Assembly (NCBI GenBank): GCA_938084585.1
Contig: CALKFF010000050.1
Location: forward strand, 1 to 32,723
DNA from: an uncultured Flavobacteriales bacterium
GTDB taxonomy: Bacteria; Bacteroidota; Bacteroidia; Flavobacteriales_D; Sanyastnellaceae
Reading direction: 5' to 3'
DNA: 32,723 nucleotides
The notes under the pieces were generated by a model. That model made no database searches. It was not told where the DNA came from and saw only the letters and a list, made by a program, of their open reading frames with translations. Positions 6,836-15,396 of this stretch are shown in pieces; within the stretch, counting starts at the first letter, position 1; each line of letters begins with the position of its first letter. The position numbers and the translations under genes were made by a program.

Positions 6836-9800
6836 TCAATTGGTCGTTCCCCACAGGAGGAGGAAGTTCATGAGGTCGACAATCTGGACCAGGCCATCGC
6901 CGTTGAAGTCCGGGCAAGGCGTGTAGGTGCACGTGCCGTTGTCCACCGTGGCAATGACGTCGTAGTTCAACGCAGCTTCGTCCATGCAGCCCGGGAAGAG
7001 GCACAAGCCTTCGTCGTGCGTGGCCGCCGGGTCGTAGTTGATTGCCGTCGGATATTTGCAGCCTTCCACGCCACAACAACCTTCTCCTTCACACGGGGTG
7101 GCCGTGGCCAACAAGATGTCGTTGGCAATGGGCTCCACCTCGCAACCGAAAGGTTGGCCTGAGGCGTCCATGAATGGCGCGAACGTGTTGTAGACGTTCA
7201 AGAAGATGATGAGGTCTTCCAACTGCACGATGCCGTCTCCGTTGAAGTCAGCGCTTGCAGGCACGTTGGTGCACAAGTCGTCGAAGTTGCTGTTGGCGGA
7301 GGGGTTGTAGTTGGGGTAGCTTGGGTCCAAGCATCCCTCAAACAGGCAAAGGCCGTTGTCTTGGGTGGCCGCTTCGTTGAAGTTGAGCGCCCCAGGGTAG
7401 ATGCACCCCAAGCATGACTCGAAGTCGCACGTGCCGTTGTCGTAAGTCGCCGTGGCGTCGTAGTTGCACGCACACGCGTCGGTGCAACCCGCACACGTCA
7501 AGAAGTCACATTCTCCAGGGTAGGTGGCGTCGGGGTCGTAGTTGCACGCCCCAGGGGTCAAACATCCCGTGCACGACGCAAACTCACAACTTCCGTCGTT
7601 CAGGTTTGCGAGGGGGTCGTAGTTGCACGCCCCGTCAATCGTACAGCCAGGCACCGCTTCAATGCAGGAGCCGTCGTCGTCGGTCGCGTCATCGTTGAAA
7701 TTGATGGCGTCGGGGTCGGTGCACCCAGAGACCTCGTCGAAGTTGCACACGCCGTCTTCATCGTCGTCCAAGCAGATGCCGTCGCAATCGAATCCGTCGT
7801 TGGGGAATTCACAGAATCCGCTGTAGATGGCGTCTTCGTCGTAGTTGCACGCGTCCTCGTTCAAACAGCCCACGCACGATTCGTATTCACATGAATCGTC
7901 GTCGACGTTGGCCCCAGCATCGTAGTTGCAGGCCAAGGGGGAGGTGCAACCGAGGTATTCACAGCCCGAGTCGACGGTCGCATCGGGGTCGTAGTTGTCG
8001 GCCTCCGCATCCGTGCAGCCCACGCAGCTCGCAAAGTCGCACGCTCCGGCGATGGTGGCCTCGGGGTCGAAGTTGCACGCATCCGGGAGCATGCAGCCCT
8101 GGCAAGTCGTGAATTCACATGAGCCGTCGTCGAAGTTCACCTCTTCGTCGTAGTTGCATGCCACAGGGTTGGAGCAGCCAAACACCAGGCAGGACAGGTA
8201 GTCACACGACCCATCGTCGATGGTGAAGAAGGGGTCGTAGTTGCACGCATTGGCGTCGGTGCACCCCACACAGCTGAAGTCACAGCTTCCGTCGTCCACC
8301 GTCACAAACGGGTTGAAGTTGCACGCGTAAACGAGGGTGCAGCCTTCTGTTTCAAAAGGGTCGCACACGCCGTCTCCGTCCACGTCGCTCAGGCACACCC
8401 CATCGCAGTCGTATCCCTCTTCAGGGTAGATGCATTCCGCGGCATAGACGGCCTCCGGATCGTAGTTGCATGCCGAGTCGGAAAGACAACCCGAGCAAGA
8501 CTCAAATTCACAAGACCCGTCGTCCACGTTGGCGCCGTCGTCGTAGTTGCAGGCCCCTTGCAGGGTGCAGCCTTCCATGACGTCTTCACAAGACCCGTCG
8601 TCGTCGGTGGCGAGAGGGTCGTAGTTGAAGGCCTCTGCGTCCGTGCAGCCTTCCACCTCGTCGAAGTTGCATACCCCATCCTCGTCGTCGTCCAAACACG
8701 CGCCGTCGCAGTCGTAGCCCGGCACCACGAAGACACAACCGCCGTTGTACAGCGCGGTGGGATCGTAGTTGCACGCCTCCTCGTTCAAGCAACCTACGCA
8801 CGAGAAGAACTCACAACTTCCGTCGTCGGTGTTGGCTTGGGGGTCGTAGTTGCACGCCGTCAGGGTGGTGCAACCCGTGAACACACACGCCCCGTCGATG
8901 GTCGCCGTGGGGTCGTAGTTGTCCGCGCCTTCCTCGGTGCAACCCACGCAGCTTGTGTAATCACAAAACGTGGGGATGGTGGCTTCAGGGTCGTAGTTGC
9001 ACGCGCCTTCCAAGGTACATCCAGCACAAGACGCAAAGTCACAGCTGCCGTCGTCGAAGTCGGCGAGCGGGTTGTAGTTGCACGCCTGTTCGTTCGCACA
9101 GTCGAACACCAAGCAGACGAGGTAATCGCATGTCCCGTCGTTCGCGTTGGCGCCAGGCAGGTAGTTGCACGCGTTGATGTCCGTGCAGCCGAAGCTCAAG
9201 AATTCCTCGCAAATCACCTCGCCTTCGTTCTCCCCGTCCAGGTAGGTGTATGTCGAGGGGTTGATGCAGGTGCCGTCGCAGTAGTAGCCAGCTTCTGGGA
9301 ACTCACAAGGCGCGACGTACAACGCGGTGGCGTCGTAGTTGCACCCCACAGGGTTGAGGCAGCCCGCGCAAGAGGTGTATTCACATGAGTCGTCGTCGGC
9401 GGTGGCCATGTCGTCGAAGTTGCAGGCCGTCAAGTCGGTGCAACCAAACACGGGATAGACACAGGAGCCGTCGTTTTCCGTGGCATCCCCGTCAAAGTTC
9501 AAGGCCGCTTCGTCGTTGCATCCTTCCACTTCAAACGCATCGCACACGCCGTCCATGTCGGAATCCACCAGGCAGTTGCCGTCGCAATCGTACCCTTCTG
9601 CAGCAAAGGTGCAGTCTCCAGAAAGGGTGGCTGCAGGGTCGAAGTTGCATGCCTCCTCGATTTGGCATCCTGCGCAAGACTCCAGATCGCAGCTTCCGTC
9701 GTTGACGGTGGCGGTGGGGTCGTAGTTGCACGCCCAGTAGAACGTGCAGCCAGCGTAAATGCAGGCGTCCACAGCGGTTCCATCAGGCTGAACATTGAAG

Positions 9801-11473
9801 GCTGGGATGGTGGCGTCTTCGTCGTAGTTGAAGGCGTTGGGATCCATGCATCCTGCGCACGAGTCGAAGTCACAAGGGCCCACCAAGGTGGCCGTGGCGT
9901 CGTAGTTGCAGGCACCTTCCGTCTGGCAGCCTTGGCACGATTCAAATTCACAACTGCCGTCGTTCACCAGGGCGTCTGCGTCAAAGTTGCACGCGCCCTC
10001 CAAGGTGCAGCCAAAGCCCAAGCAGGACAGGAACTCACATGAGCCGTCGTCTTGCGTGGCTTCCGCGTCGAAGTTGCAAGCGGTGGAGATGGTGCAACCC
10101 AGGCAAGACACAGATTCGCACGATCCGTCGTCCACGTTCACTGCAGGGTCGTAGTTGCAGGCCCCTGGGGAGCTGCAGCCCGTCACGATCGCCACACAAG
10201 ACCCGTTGTCTTCGGTGGCCTCAGGGTCGTAGTTCAACGCGGTTTCATCCGTGCATCCATTCACCTCGAACTGGTTGCAAACGCCGTCGCCGTCCGAATC
10301 AATCAAGCATTCGCCAGCACAGTTGTATCCGAATTCGGCAAACTCACACTCTCCGCTGGACACGGTGGCGTCGGGATCGTAGTTGCACGCAAAGAATTGG
10401 GTGCAACCCACGCATGATTCGTAATCGCAAGACCCGTCGTCCGTGTTGGCCAAAGGCAAAAAGTTGCAAGCCGTGGCATCCAAGCATCCCAAACTCACCG
10501 CCACACACGATCCGTTGTTCTCGGTGGCGTTGGGGTCGAAGTTGAACGCATCAGGATCGTCACACCCAGGCACCTCAAAGGGGTTGCATACGCCGTCACC
10601 ATCGGTGTCGTTCAAACAGTTGCCGTCGCAGTCGTAGCCGTTGTCTGGGAAAATGCACTCGCCACCGGCCACGAGGGCGGTGGGGTCGTAGTTGCATGCC
10701 GCAGTCAAGAGGCATCCTGAAGGCAAGCAGCTCAAAAAGTCGCAGCTTCCGTCGTTGACGGTGGCGTTGATGTCGAAGTTGCAGGCCCCCGAGTTGGTGC
10801 AACCCAAAATCTCACAAGACCCGTCGTCAATCAAAGCGTCCGGATCGTAGTTGGAAGCTTCAGGGTCGGTGCAGCCGCGACATGAAATGAAGTCACACGA
10901 TCCGTTGTTCAGGGTTGCCGTGGGATCGTAGTTGCACGCAGAAGGCAGGGTGCACCCTGCACACGACAAGAAATCGCACGAGCCGTTGTTGTACACGGCG
11001 TTGGGGTTGAAGTTGCACGCGAAGGGGCTGGTGCACCCAAACACGAAACAGCTCGAATAGTCGCACAAGACGTTGTTGTCGCCATACGTGGCGCTTTCGT
11101 CATAGTTGCAAGCGCTGGCATCGGTGCACCCCTCCACCTCCAACGCGTCGCAAATGCCGTTGTTGTTGTCGTCGGCCAAACAGTTGCCGTCGCAATCGTA
11201 ACCGTCCTCCGCAAACACGCAGGGACCTTCGTTCCATTCCAACTCAGGGTCGAAGTTGCACGCCGTTTGGTTGAAGCATGGATTGAACACGCAAGAGCCG
11301 TCGTCCTCTGTGGCCGCCGGATCGTAGTTGAATGCGCTGTCGTCGGTGCACCCTGGGGTCACTTGGCCAAAGGCCGTGACAGGTGTCATCCACGTGAACC
11401 CTGCGACCAGCAGAAGCACGGCCAGCGCAGGGGTGCGCAGGAGGCCGGCCAGGCGTGCTGAGGTAGTGTTCAT
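6836..11473 (-). CDS. Giant secreted Cys/Asp-rich repeat protein with dockerin-like ends
   Basis: A 1545-residue exported protein. Residues 1-37 form a signal peptide (LLRTPALAVLLLVAGF, cleavage probably after AFG). The rest is 46 units of about 23-31 residues of the form GCTD..ACNYDP, then DDGSC and often C(E/D)F.SC, repeats common in marine Bacteroidota surface proteins. Eight units (2, 8, 11, 19, 22, 28, 31, 38) carry an extra loop of the type YDCDGNCLxDxDGDGVC, resembling thrombospondin type 3 or EF-hand calcium loops; the loop in 22 is divergent. Two dockerin-like segments follow: DFNGDGIVQLEDLIIFL (from 1409) and DFNGDGLVQIVDLMNFL (from 1522, at the extreme C-terminus). Regular cysteines and very high Asp content suggest a disulfide-locked, calcium-binding extracellular rod. 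An upstream Met (11494) is an alternative start; I prefer 11473 because it starts the signal peptide directly. Adhesion is an inference. Confidence 0.88.
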   Translation of the reverse strand: MNTTSARLAGLLRTPALAVLLLVAGFTWMTPVTAFGQVTPGCTDDSAFNYDPAATEDDGSCVFNPCFNQTACNFDPELEWNEGPCVFAEDGYDCDGNCLADDNNNGICDALEVEGCTDASACNYDESATYGDNNVLCDYSSCFVFGCTSPFACNFNPNAVYNNGSCDFLSCAGCTLPSACNYDPTATLNNGSCDFISCRGCTDPEASNYDPDALIDDGSCEILGCTNSGACNFDINATVNDGSCDFLSCLPSGCLLTAACNYDPTALVAGGECIFPDNGYDCDGNCLNDTDGDGVCNPFEVPGCDDPDAFNFDPNATENNGSCVAVSLGCLDATACNFLPLANTDDGSCDYESCVGCTQFFACNYDPDATVSSGECEFAEFGYNCAGECLIDSDGDGVCNQFEVNGCTDETALNYDPEATEDNGSCVAIVTGCSSPGACNYDPAVNVDDGSCESVSCLGCTISTACNFDAEATQDDGSCEFLSCLGFGCTLEGACNFDADALVNDGSCEFESCQGCQTEGACNYDATATLVGPCDFDSCAGCMDPNAFNYDEDATIPAFNVQPDGTAVDACIYAGCTFYWACNYDPTATVNDGSCDLESCAGCQIEEACNFDPAATLSGDCTFAAEGYDCDGNCLVDSDMDGVCDAFEVEGCNDEAALNFDGDATENDGSCVYPVFGCTDLTACNFDDMATADDDSCEYTSCAGCLNPVGCNYDATALYVAPCEFPEAGYYCDGTCINPSTYTYLDGENEGEVICEEFLSFGCTDINACNYLPGANANDGTCDYLVCLVFDCANEQACNYNPLADFDDGSCDFASCAGCTLEGACNYDPEATIPTFCDYTSCVGCTEEGADNYDPTATIDGACVFTGCTTLTACNYDPQANTDDGSCEFFSCVGCLNEEACNYDPTALYNGGCVFVVPGYDCDGACLDDDEDGVCNFDEVEGCTDAEAFNYDPLATDDDGSCEDVMEGCTLQGACNYDDGANVDDGSCEFESCSGCLSDSACNYDPEAVYAAECIYPEEGYDCDGVCLSDVDGDGVCDPFETEGCTLVYACNFNPFVTVDDGSCDFSCVGCTDANACNYDPFFTIDDGSCDYLSCLVFGCSNPVACNYDEEVNFDDGSCEFTTCQGCMLPDACNFDPEATIAGACDFASCVGCTDAEADNYDPDATVDSGCEYLGCTSPLACNYDAGANVDDDSCEYESCVGCLNEDACNYDEDAIYSGFCEFPNDGFDCDGICLDDDEDGVCNFDEVSGCTDPDAINFNDDATDDDGSCIEAVPGCTIDGACNYDPLANLNDGSCEFASCTGCLTPGACNYDPDATYPGECDFLTCAGCTDACACNYDATATYDNGTCDFESCLGCIYPGALNFNEAATQDNGLCLFEGCLDPSYPNYNPSANSNFDDLCTNVPASADFNGDGIVQLEDLIIFLNVYNTFAPFMDASGQPFGCEVEPIANDILLATATPCEGEGCCGVEGCKYPTAINYDPAATHDEGLCLFPGCMDEAALNYDVIATVDNGTCTYTPCPDFNGDGLVQIVDLMNFLLLWGTTN
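7490..8266 (-). repeat. Super-repeat S4 (units 33-41) of the 1545-aa protein
   Basis: It covers residues 1070-1328. Unit lengths are 29, 27, 26, 23, 27, 48, 26, 27 and 26: the first eight are identical to S3, and only the last has lost its calcium-type loop. One spacer unit (32) separates it from S3. This pair is the clearest segmental duplication. Confidence 0.75.
8345..9190 (-). repeat. Super-repeat S3 (units 23-31) of the 1545-aa protein
   Basis: It covers residues 762-1043. Unit lengths are 29, 27, 26, 23, 27, 48, 26, 27 and 49. The first unit ends in CLVF; units six and nine carry the calcium-type loop. It directly abuts S2. Confidence 0.75.
9191..10099 (-). repeat. Super-repeat S2 (units 14-22) of the 1545-aa protein
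   Basis: It covers residues 459-761. Unit lengths are 29, 27, 26, 34, 27, 49, 26, 27 and 58. The first unit ends in CLGF; the sixth carries the DxDGVC loop and the ninth a longer divergent loop. Two spacer units (12 and 13) separate it from S1. Confidence 0.7.
10259..11131 (-). repeat. Super-repeat S1 (units 3-11) of the 1545-aa protein
   Basis: It covers residues 115-405. Nine units have lengths 31, 27, 27, 24, 29, 50, 26, 27 and 50. The first unit ends in CFVF; the sixth and ninth carry the DxDGDGVC loop. It is the most diverged copy together with S2. Confidence 0.7.
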
Positions 11474-11643
11474 TTGGCAGTTGTGAATTGTCATATGACG
11501 AGCTGTTAAGCTGAGTTACATAATAAATTTACGACATTTTGTCGACGAAGGTTTCATTATGCCTGATAATTCTGTCTAAAGATAGGATGAATCAGGTCGA
11601 AGTCAAGCCCTAAGTCATTGAAAATCAGGGCGAAATTTGGCAC

Positions 11644-11674
11644 AAAAAAACCAACCCCGAGGGGCTGGTTTTTG
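11644..11674 (-). terminator. Intrinsic terminator of secDF
   Basis: On the minus strand a GC-rich stem (CCAGCCCC with GGGGTTGG, one mismatch) closes a very short loop and is followed by seven T. It lies about 20 bases after the secDF stop. The A-run on the other side would allow weak activity on the plus strand too. Confidence 0.75.
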
Positions 11675-11695
11675 AATTTCAATGGGGGCGTATCC

Positions 11696-14611
11696 TCAGC
11701 TGGTGGCTCGCTTGCTGAAATCCAGCACGCTTGGGGTGGCGATGAAGATGGAGGAGTACGTTCCCACCACAACACCCACCATAAGGGCGAAGACAAATCC
11801 TTTGATGTTGTCGCCCCCGAAGAGGAAGATGGTCAACAACACCACAAACGTGGAGAGCGAGGTGTTGATGGTCCGGCTCAAGGTGCTGTTGAGGGCGCTG
11901 TTCATGAGCTCCTCTTCGCCTTTCTTGCTTCCGTACAACCCCATGTACTCACGGATGCGGTCAAACACCACCACCGTGTCGTTGATGGAGTAACCGATGA
12001 CCGTCAAAATGGCGGCGATGAACGCCTGGTCGATTTCCATGGTGAAGGGGAGGATGCCCCAGAAGATGGAAAACACCGACAGCACCACAATCACATCGTG
12101 CACCATCGCGATGAGGGCGCCGAGGCCGTACTGCCACCTCCGGAACCGGAAGAAGATGTAAAAGAAAATGATGATCAAAGAGAAGATGGTTGCGTTCTGT
12201 GCACCGCTGCGGAAGTCGTCCGAAATGGTGCTGTCCACCTTGTTGTACATGTCCACGCTGTACCCAATGCCTAGCGAGCCCAAGCCTGAGGCCAACGCGG
12301 CGTTGATTTGCTCGTCCACGTCTTCCGCTTCGCTGTCGATCATGAAGTTGGTCATGATGCGAAGCTTCTCGGGGGAGTCTTTGGTTTGGACGAGGGGGTT
12401 GCCAGGCACTCCGTCTTCGGTGAAGGCGGCGGACAAGGCGCCGCGCACAGCCTCAGCGTCGACGGCCTCGTCGAAGCTCACGTCGAAGGTGGTGCCTCCA
12501 GAGAACTCCACGCCGTAGTTGAGGCCCTTGGTGGTCAACGAGCCGATGCCCGCCAAGACCACAATGGCGCTCAGCACGTAGAAACTGCGACGGTTGCCAA
12601 TGAAGTTCACCGCGGTGTTGGTGAACCAGTCCTTGGTGGCCTCCGTGTAGAAGCTGATGCCCTTCTTGTTCTCAAGGCGAGAGAAGAAGATGAGGCGGGT
12701 CAACACAATTGCGCTGAAAAGCGACGTGAAGATGCCGATGATCAAGGTGGTCGCGAACCCGCGGATGGCGCCGCTTCCGAAGCTGTACAACACAAATGCG
12801 GTGAGCAACGTGGTGATGTTCGCGTCGATGATGGCGCTGTATGCCTTCGCGTAGCCTTCTTTCAGGGCAACCATCAGGCCTTTTCCTCCGCGCATTTCCT
12901 CGCGGATGCGCTCGTAAATGAGCACGTTCGCGTCGACCGCCATGCCGATGGTCAAGACGATGCCCGCGATGCCTGGGAGGGTCAACGCAGCGCCCAGAGA
13001 CGCCAACGCTCCAATCAAGAAGAAGAGGTTGGCGATCAAGGCCACGTTGGACACCAAACCGGCGCCGCGGTAGTAGAAGATCATGTAGGCCAACACCACG
13101 AGAAGGGCGATGACGAACGAGCTCAACCCGGCGTTGATGTTCTCTTCACCGAGCTGCGGTCCCACGCTCACCTCGTCCACAATGCGGGCAGGGGCGGGGA
13201 GAGAGCCAGCTTTCAAAAGACCAGCTAGGTCCTCCGCTTCAGCCAACTTGTCTTCTGCAGACTGGCCAGAACCAAAGCTGATTTGGGAACGGCCGTTGGT
13301 GATGGCGGTTTGCACGTTGGGGGCGCTGAATACGAGGTTGTCCAACACGACGGCCACAGCGCGGTTGTTTTCGTTGGCGCAGCGCTCGGTCATTTGACCC
13401 CATGCCACAGCGCCTTCGCTGTTCATGGTCATGCTGACCACCACGTCTCCAATTTCGTCGTAGCTGACGCGGGCGTCCACGATGCTCTTTCCACTCAGCT
13501 CCGCCTTGCCTTTGCCGGATGGGTCCTTGATGGCGAAGAGTTGGGCCACGTTGGTGGCAGGCTTGGCTTCCCACAAGAGGCGCAGGTCGCTGCCCAAGGC
13601 CTCACGGGCTGCGGGCTGGCTCAACAAGTCGTTCACGCGGTTGGTGTCGCTGGCCAAGGTGTAACCGACCACGGCAGAACGGCGTCCCAACTCGAGCTGG
13701 AAAACAGAGAAGAGTGGGTTTTTGGCGCGGAGCTGGTCTTGGGTCAACGTCGAGTCTGCGGGCGCGTCCTCCCCGAAGAGTTCAGGGCTCTGCACCTGGG
13801 CCAACGCTTCGTTGGCGGCGCCGAGGCGGCCGATGACTTCGTCGTTGAAGTAGGTCTCCCAGAATTCGAGGTTGGCTGTGCTCTTCAACTGCTTGCGAGC
13901 ACGCTCGCGGTCGTCGATGCCAGGTAGCTCGACGAGAATGCGGCCGTTTTGGAGCTTCTGCACGTTGGGCTGGGCCACGCCGAGTTGGTCGATCCGCTTG
14001 CGGATGATGCTCTCGGTGTTGTCGATCGCGGTTTGGGCCTCCGCGCGGAGAATTTCAAAGATCTCGCCGTCCGAGCTCTTCGCAGGGAAGAGGTCTTTGT
14101 TCTCCATGTTGTGAAAGATGCGCCACAACTCCACCTCAGGGGCGCGCTCGGTCCAAGCACGCTCAAACAACGTCACGAAGTCGTCGCCGGTGGTCTTGCG
14201 CAGGGCCTTGGCGTCGGCCAGGGCGCCGCGGAAGTCCGCGTTGTCGCTGTAGTCGGACAAGGCCACGATGAGGTCAGGCAAGCTGACTTCCAGGGTGACG
14301 CTCATGCCGCCTTTCAGGTCGAGGCCGAGGTTCAGCTCTTGCTCTTTGACGTGGCGGTACGAGTGCCCAAACACCGGGTAGATCTCCGCGGTGGCGCTGT
14401 CGCGCAAGAACTCACGGGCTGCTTGGGCCGCGGCTTCGTCGAAGGTCTGGTCTCCGAGTGCACCTGCACTTTCCAAGGAGTCGGCCACGTAGGCTCCGTA
14501 TTCATCTGCCGTGGTTTCAAATCCACTCGCCACCCAATTGAAGGACAGGGTGTACAACGTCGCAAAGGCCAACAGCACAGTGAAGACGACAAGAATGTTC
14601 TTATTCTGCAT
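11696..14611 (-). CDS. secDF: Fused protein translocase subunit SecDF
   Basis: A 971-residue fusion of SecD and SecF, the proton-driven RND-type helper that completes export through SecYEG. After one N-terminal helix comes a large periplasmic P1 region with GLDLKGGMSVTLEV (about 95-108) and RIDQLGVAQPNVQ...RILVELPGI. The SecD membrane bundle follows (from about 485, SFVIALLVVLAYMIFYYRGAG, with VLTIGMAVDANVLIYERIREE). SecF begins after a linker (about 650, with GLNYGVEFSGGTTFDVSFDE) and ends with its own bundle containing IGYSINDTVVVFDRIRE. The fused form is usual for Bacteroidota. A TATATTCG element lies 27 nt upstream and a strong terminator follows, so it appears to be a single-gene unit. 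Confidence 0.97.
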   Translation of the reverse strand: MQNKNILVVFTVLLAFATLYTLSFNWVASGFETTADEYGAYVADSLESAGALGDQTFDEAAAQAAREFLRDSATAEIYPVFGHSYRHVKEQELNLGLDLKGGMSVTLEVSLPDLIVALSDYSDNADFRGALADAKALRKTTGDDFVTLFERAWTERAPEVELWRIFHNMENKDLFPAKSSDGEIFEILRAEAQTAIDNTESIIRKRIDQLGVAQPNVQKLQNGRILVELPGIDDRERARKQLKSTANLEFWETYFNDEVIGRLGAANEALAQVQSPELFGEDAPADSTLTQDQLRAKNPLFSVFQLELGRRSAVVGYTLASDTNRVNDLLSQPAAREALGSDLRLLWEAKPATNVAQLFAIKDPSGKGKAELSGKSIVDARVSYDEIGDVVVSMTMNSEGAVAWGQMTERCANENNRAVAVVLDNLVFSAPNVQTAITNGRSQISFGSGQSAEDKLAEAEDLAGLLKAGSLPAPARIVDEVSVGPQLGEENINAGLSSFVIALLVVLAYMIFYYRGAGLVSNVALIANLFFLIGALASLGAALTLPGIAGIVLTIGMAVDANVLIYERIREEMRGGKGLMVALKEGYAKAYSAIIDANITTLLTAFVLYSFGSGAIRGFATTLIIGIFTSLFSAIVLTRLIFFSRLENKKGISFYTEATKDWFTNTAVNFIGNRRSFYVLSAIVVLAGIGSLTTKGLNYGVEFSGGTTFDVSFDEAVDAEAVRGALSAAFTEDGVPGNPLVQTKDSPEKLRIMTNFMIDSEAEDVDEQINAALASGLGSLGIGYSVDMYNKVDSTISDDFRSGAQNATIFSLIIIFFYIFFRFRRWQYGLGALIAMVHDVIVVLSVFSIFWGILPFTMEIDQAFIAAILTVIGYSINDTVVVFDRIREYMGLYGSKKGEEELMNSALNSTLSRTINTSLSTFVVLLTIFLFGGDNIKGFVFALMVGVVVGTYSSIFIATPSVLDFSKRATS

Positions 14612-14638
14612 GATCGCTAGGGTTCATTTTCAGGTGCG

Positions 14639-14646
14639 CGAATATA
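14639..14646 (-). promoter_or_regulatory. Putative -7 element of secDF
   Basis: Minus-strand TATATTCG ends 27 nt before the secDF ATG, in the 80-bp divergent gap shared with the DUF4159 gene. Confidence 0.4.
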
Positions 14647-14679
14647 ATCAAAAAATCCAGGCGCAGCGCGCGAAAAGCA

Positions 14680-14687
14680 TACCTTCG
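14680..14687 (+). promoter_or_regulatory. Putative -7 element of the DUF4159 gene
   Basis: Plus-strand TACCTTCG ends four bases before the ATG at 14692. Octamer and spacing are the same as at panB. Confidence 0.5.
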
Positions 14688-14691
14688 TGGC

Positions 14692-15396
14692 ATGCAAAAG
14701 GTTACGCGGAGCCGAGGATTTTGGGTGCAGGTGATGGCCCTTGTGGTGTGGAACGCCGCAGCCATGCAAGCGGCCTTGGCCCAAACCTCCGCAGACGTCC
14801 AATTGGCCGTGTTGCAGTATCGGGGTGGGGGCGATTGGTACGCCAACCCCACGGCGGTGCCCAACCTTGTGGACTTCTGCAACACCGAGATGGGCATGTC
14901 CCTCAGCGACGAAGTTCCCTACGTTGAGGTGGGGTCGCCTGACCTCTTCAACCACCCCTGGGTGCACATGACCGGTCACGGCAACGTGCTGTTTTCCAAC
15001 CGAGAAGCGGAGCAGTTGCGCACCTACTTGCAAGCGGGAGGGTTCCTGCACATCAGCGACAATTACGGCATGGACGTGTACGTGCGCGCCGCGATGGCCA
15101 AGGTCTTTCCCGACGCGGAATGGTTGGAAGTGCCGTTCGACCATCCGGTCTACCACCAGCAGTTTGACTTCGCCCAAGGCTTGCCCAAAATCCACGAGCA
15201 CGACGACTTGCCGCCGCGCGGATTTGGCCTGTTTCATCAAGGAAGGTTGGTCTGTTTTTACGACCACGAATGTGACCTCGGGGACGGCTGGGAGGACTAC
15301 CAAGTGCACCGCGACCCGGAAGATGTGAGGCTGGAGGCCCTGCGCATGGGGGCCAACCTGATCCGTTACGCCATGGGTGGGGCGGGTGGACTCTGA
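14692..15396 (+). CDS. DUF4159 domain-containing exported protein
   Basis: A 234-residue protein with a signal peptide (about 1-31, hydrophobic FWVQVMALVVW, ending in AALAQ). The mature part matches the DUF4159 pattern: QYRGGGDWYANPTAVPNL near the start, then GHGNVLFSNREAEQLRTYL and GGFLHISDNYGMD, a fold related to glutamine-amidotransferase-like domains. Family members in Bacteroidota are periplasmic and often appear beside MoxR/DUF58 gene sets, but no such genes are present here. No enzymatic residues can be assigned. The gene stands alone on the plus strand and its last 31 bases overlap the 3' end of the M61 peptidase gene on the other strand. Confidence 0.85.
   Translation: MQKVTRSRGFWVQVMALVVWNAAAMQAALAQTSADVQLAVLQYRGGGDWYANPTAVPNLVDFCNTEMGMSLSDEVPYVEVGSPDLFNHPWVHMTGHGNVLFSNREAEQLRTYLQAGGFLHISDNYGMDVYVRAAMAKVFPDAEWLEVPFDHPVYHQQFDFAQGLPKIHEHDDLPPRGFGLFHQGRLVCFYDHECDLGDGWEDYQVHRDPEDVRLEALRMGANLIRYAMGGAGGL

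Noticed and set aside
6836..11473. Regularly spaced repeated DNA resembling a CRISPR or satellite array
   Set aside because: Units keep one open frame on the minus strand, vary at synonymous-like positions, and encode the Cys/Asp repeat protein; there are no identical direct repeats with unique spacers.
11524..11531. TAAATTTA as -7 element of the giant repeat gene
   Set aside because: It lacks the final G, has no -33 partner and the region is simply A/T-rich; left unassigned.
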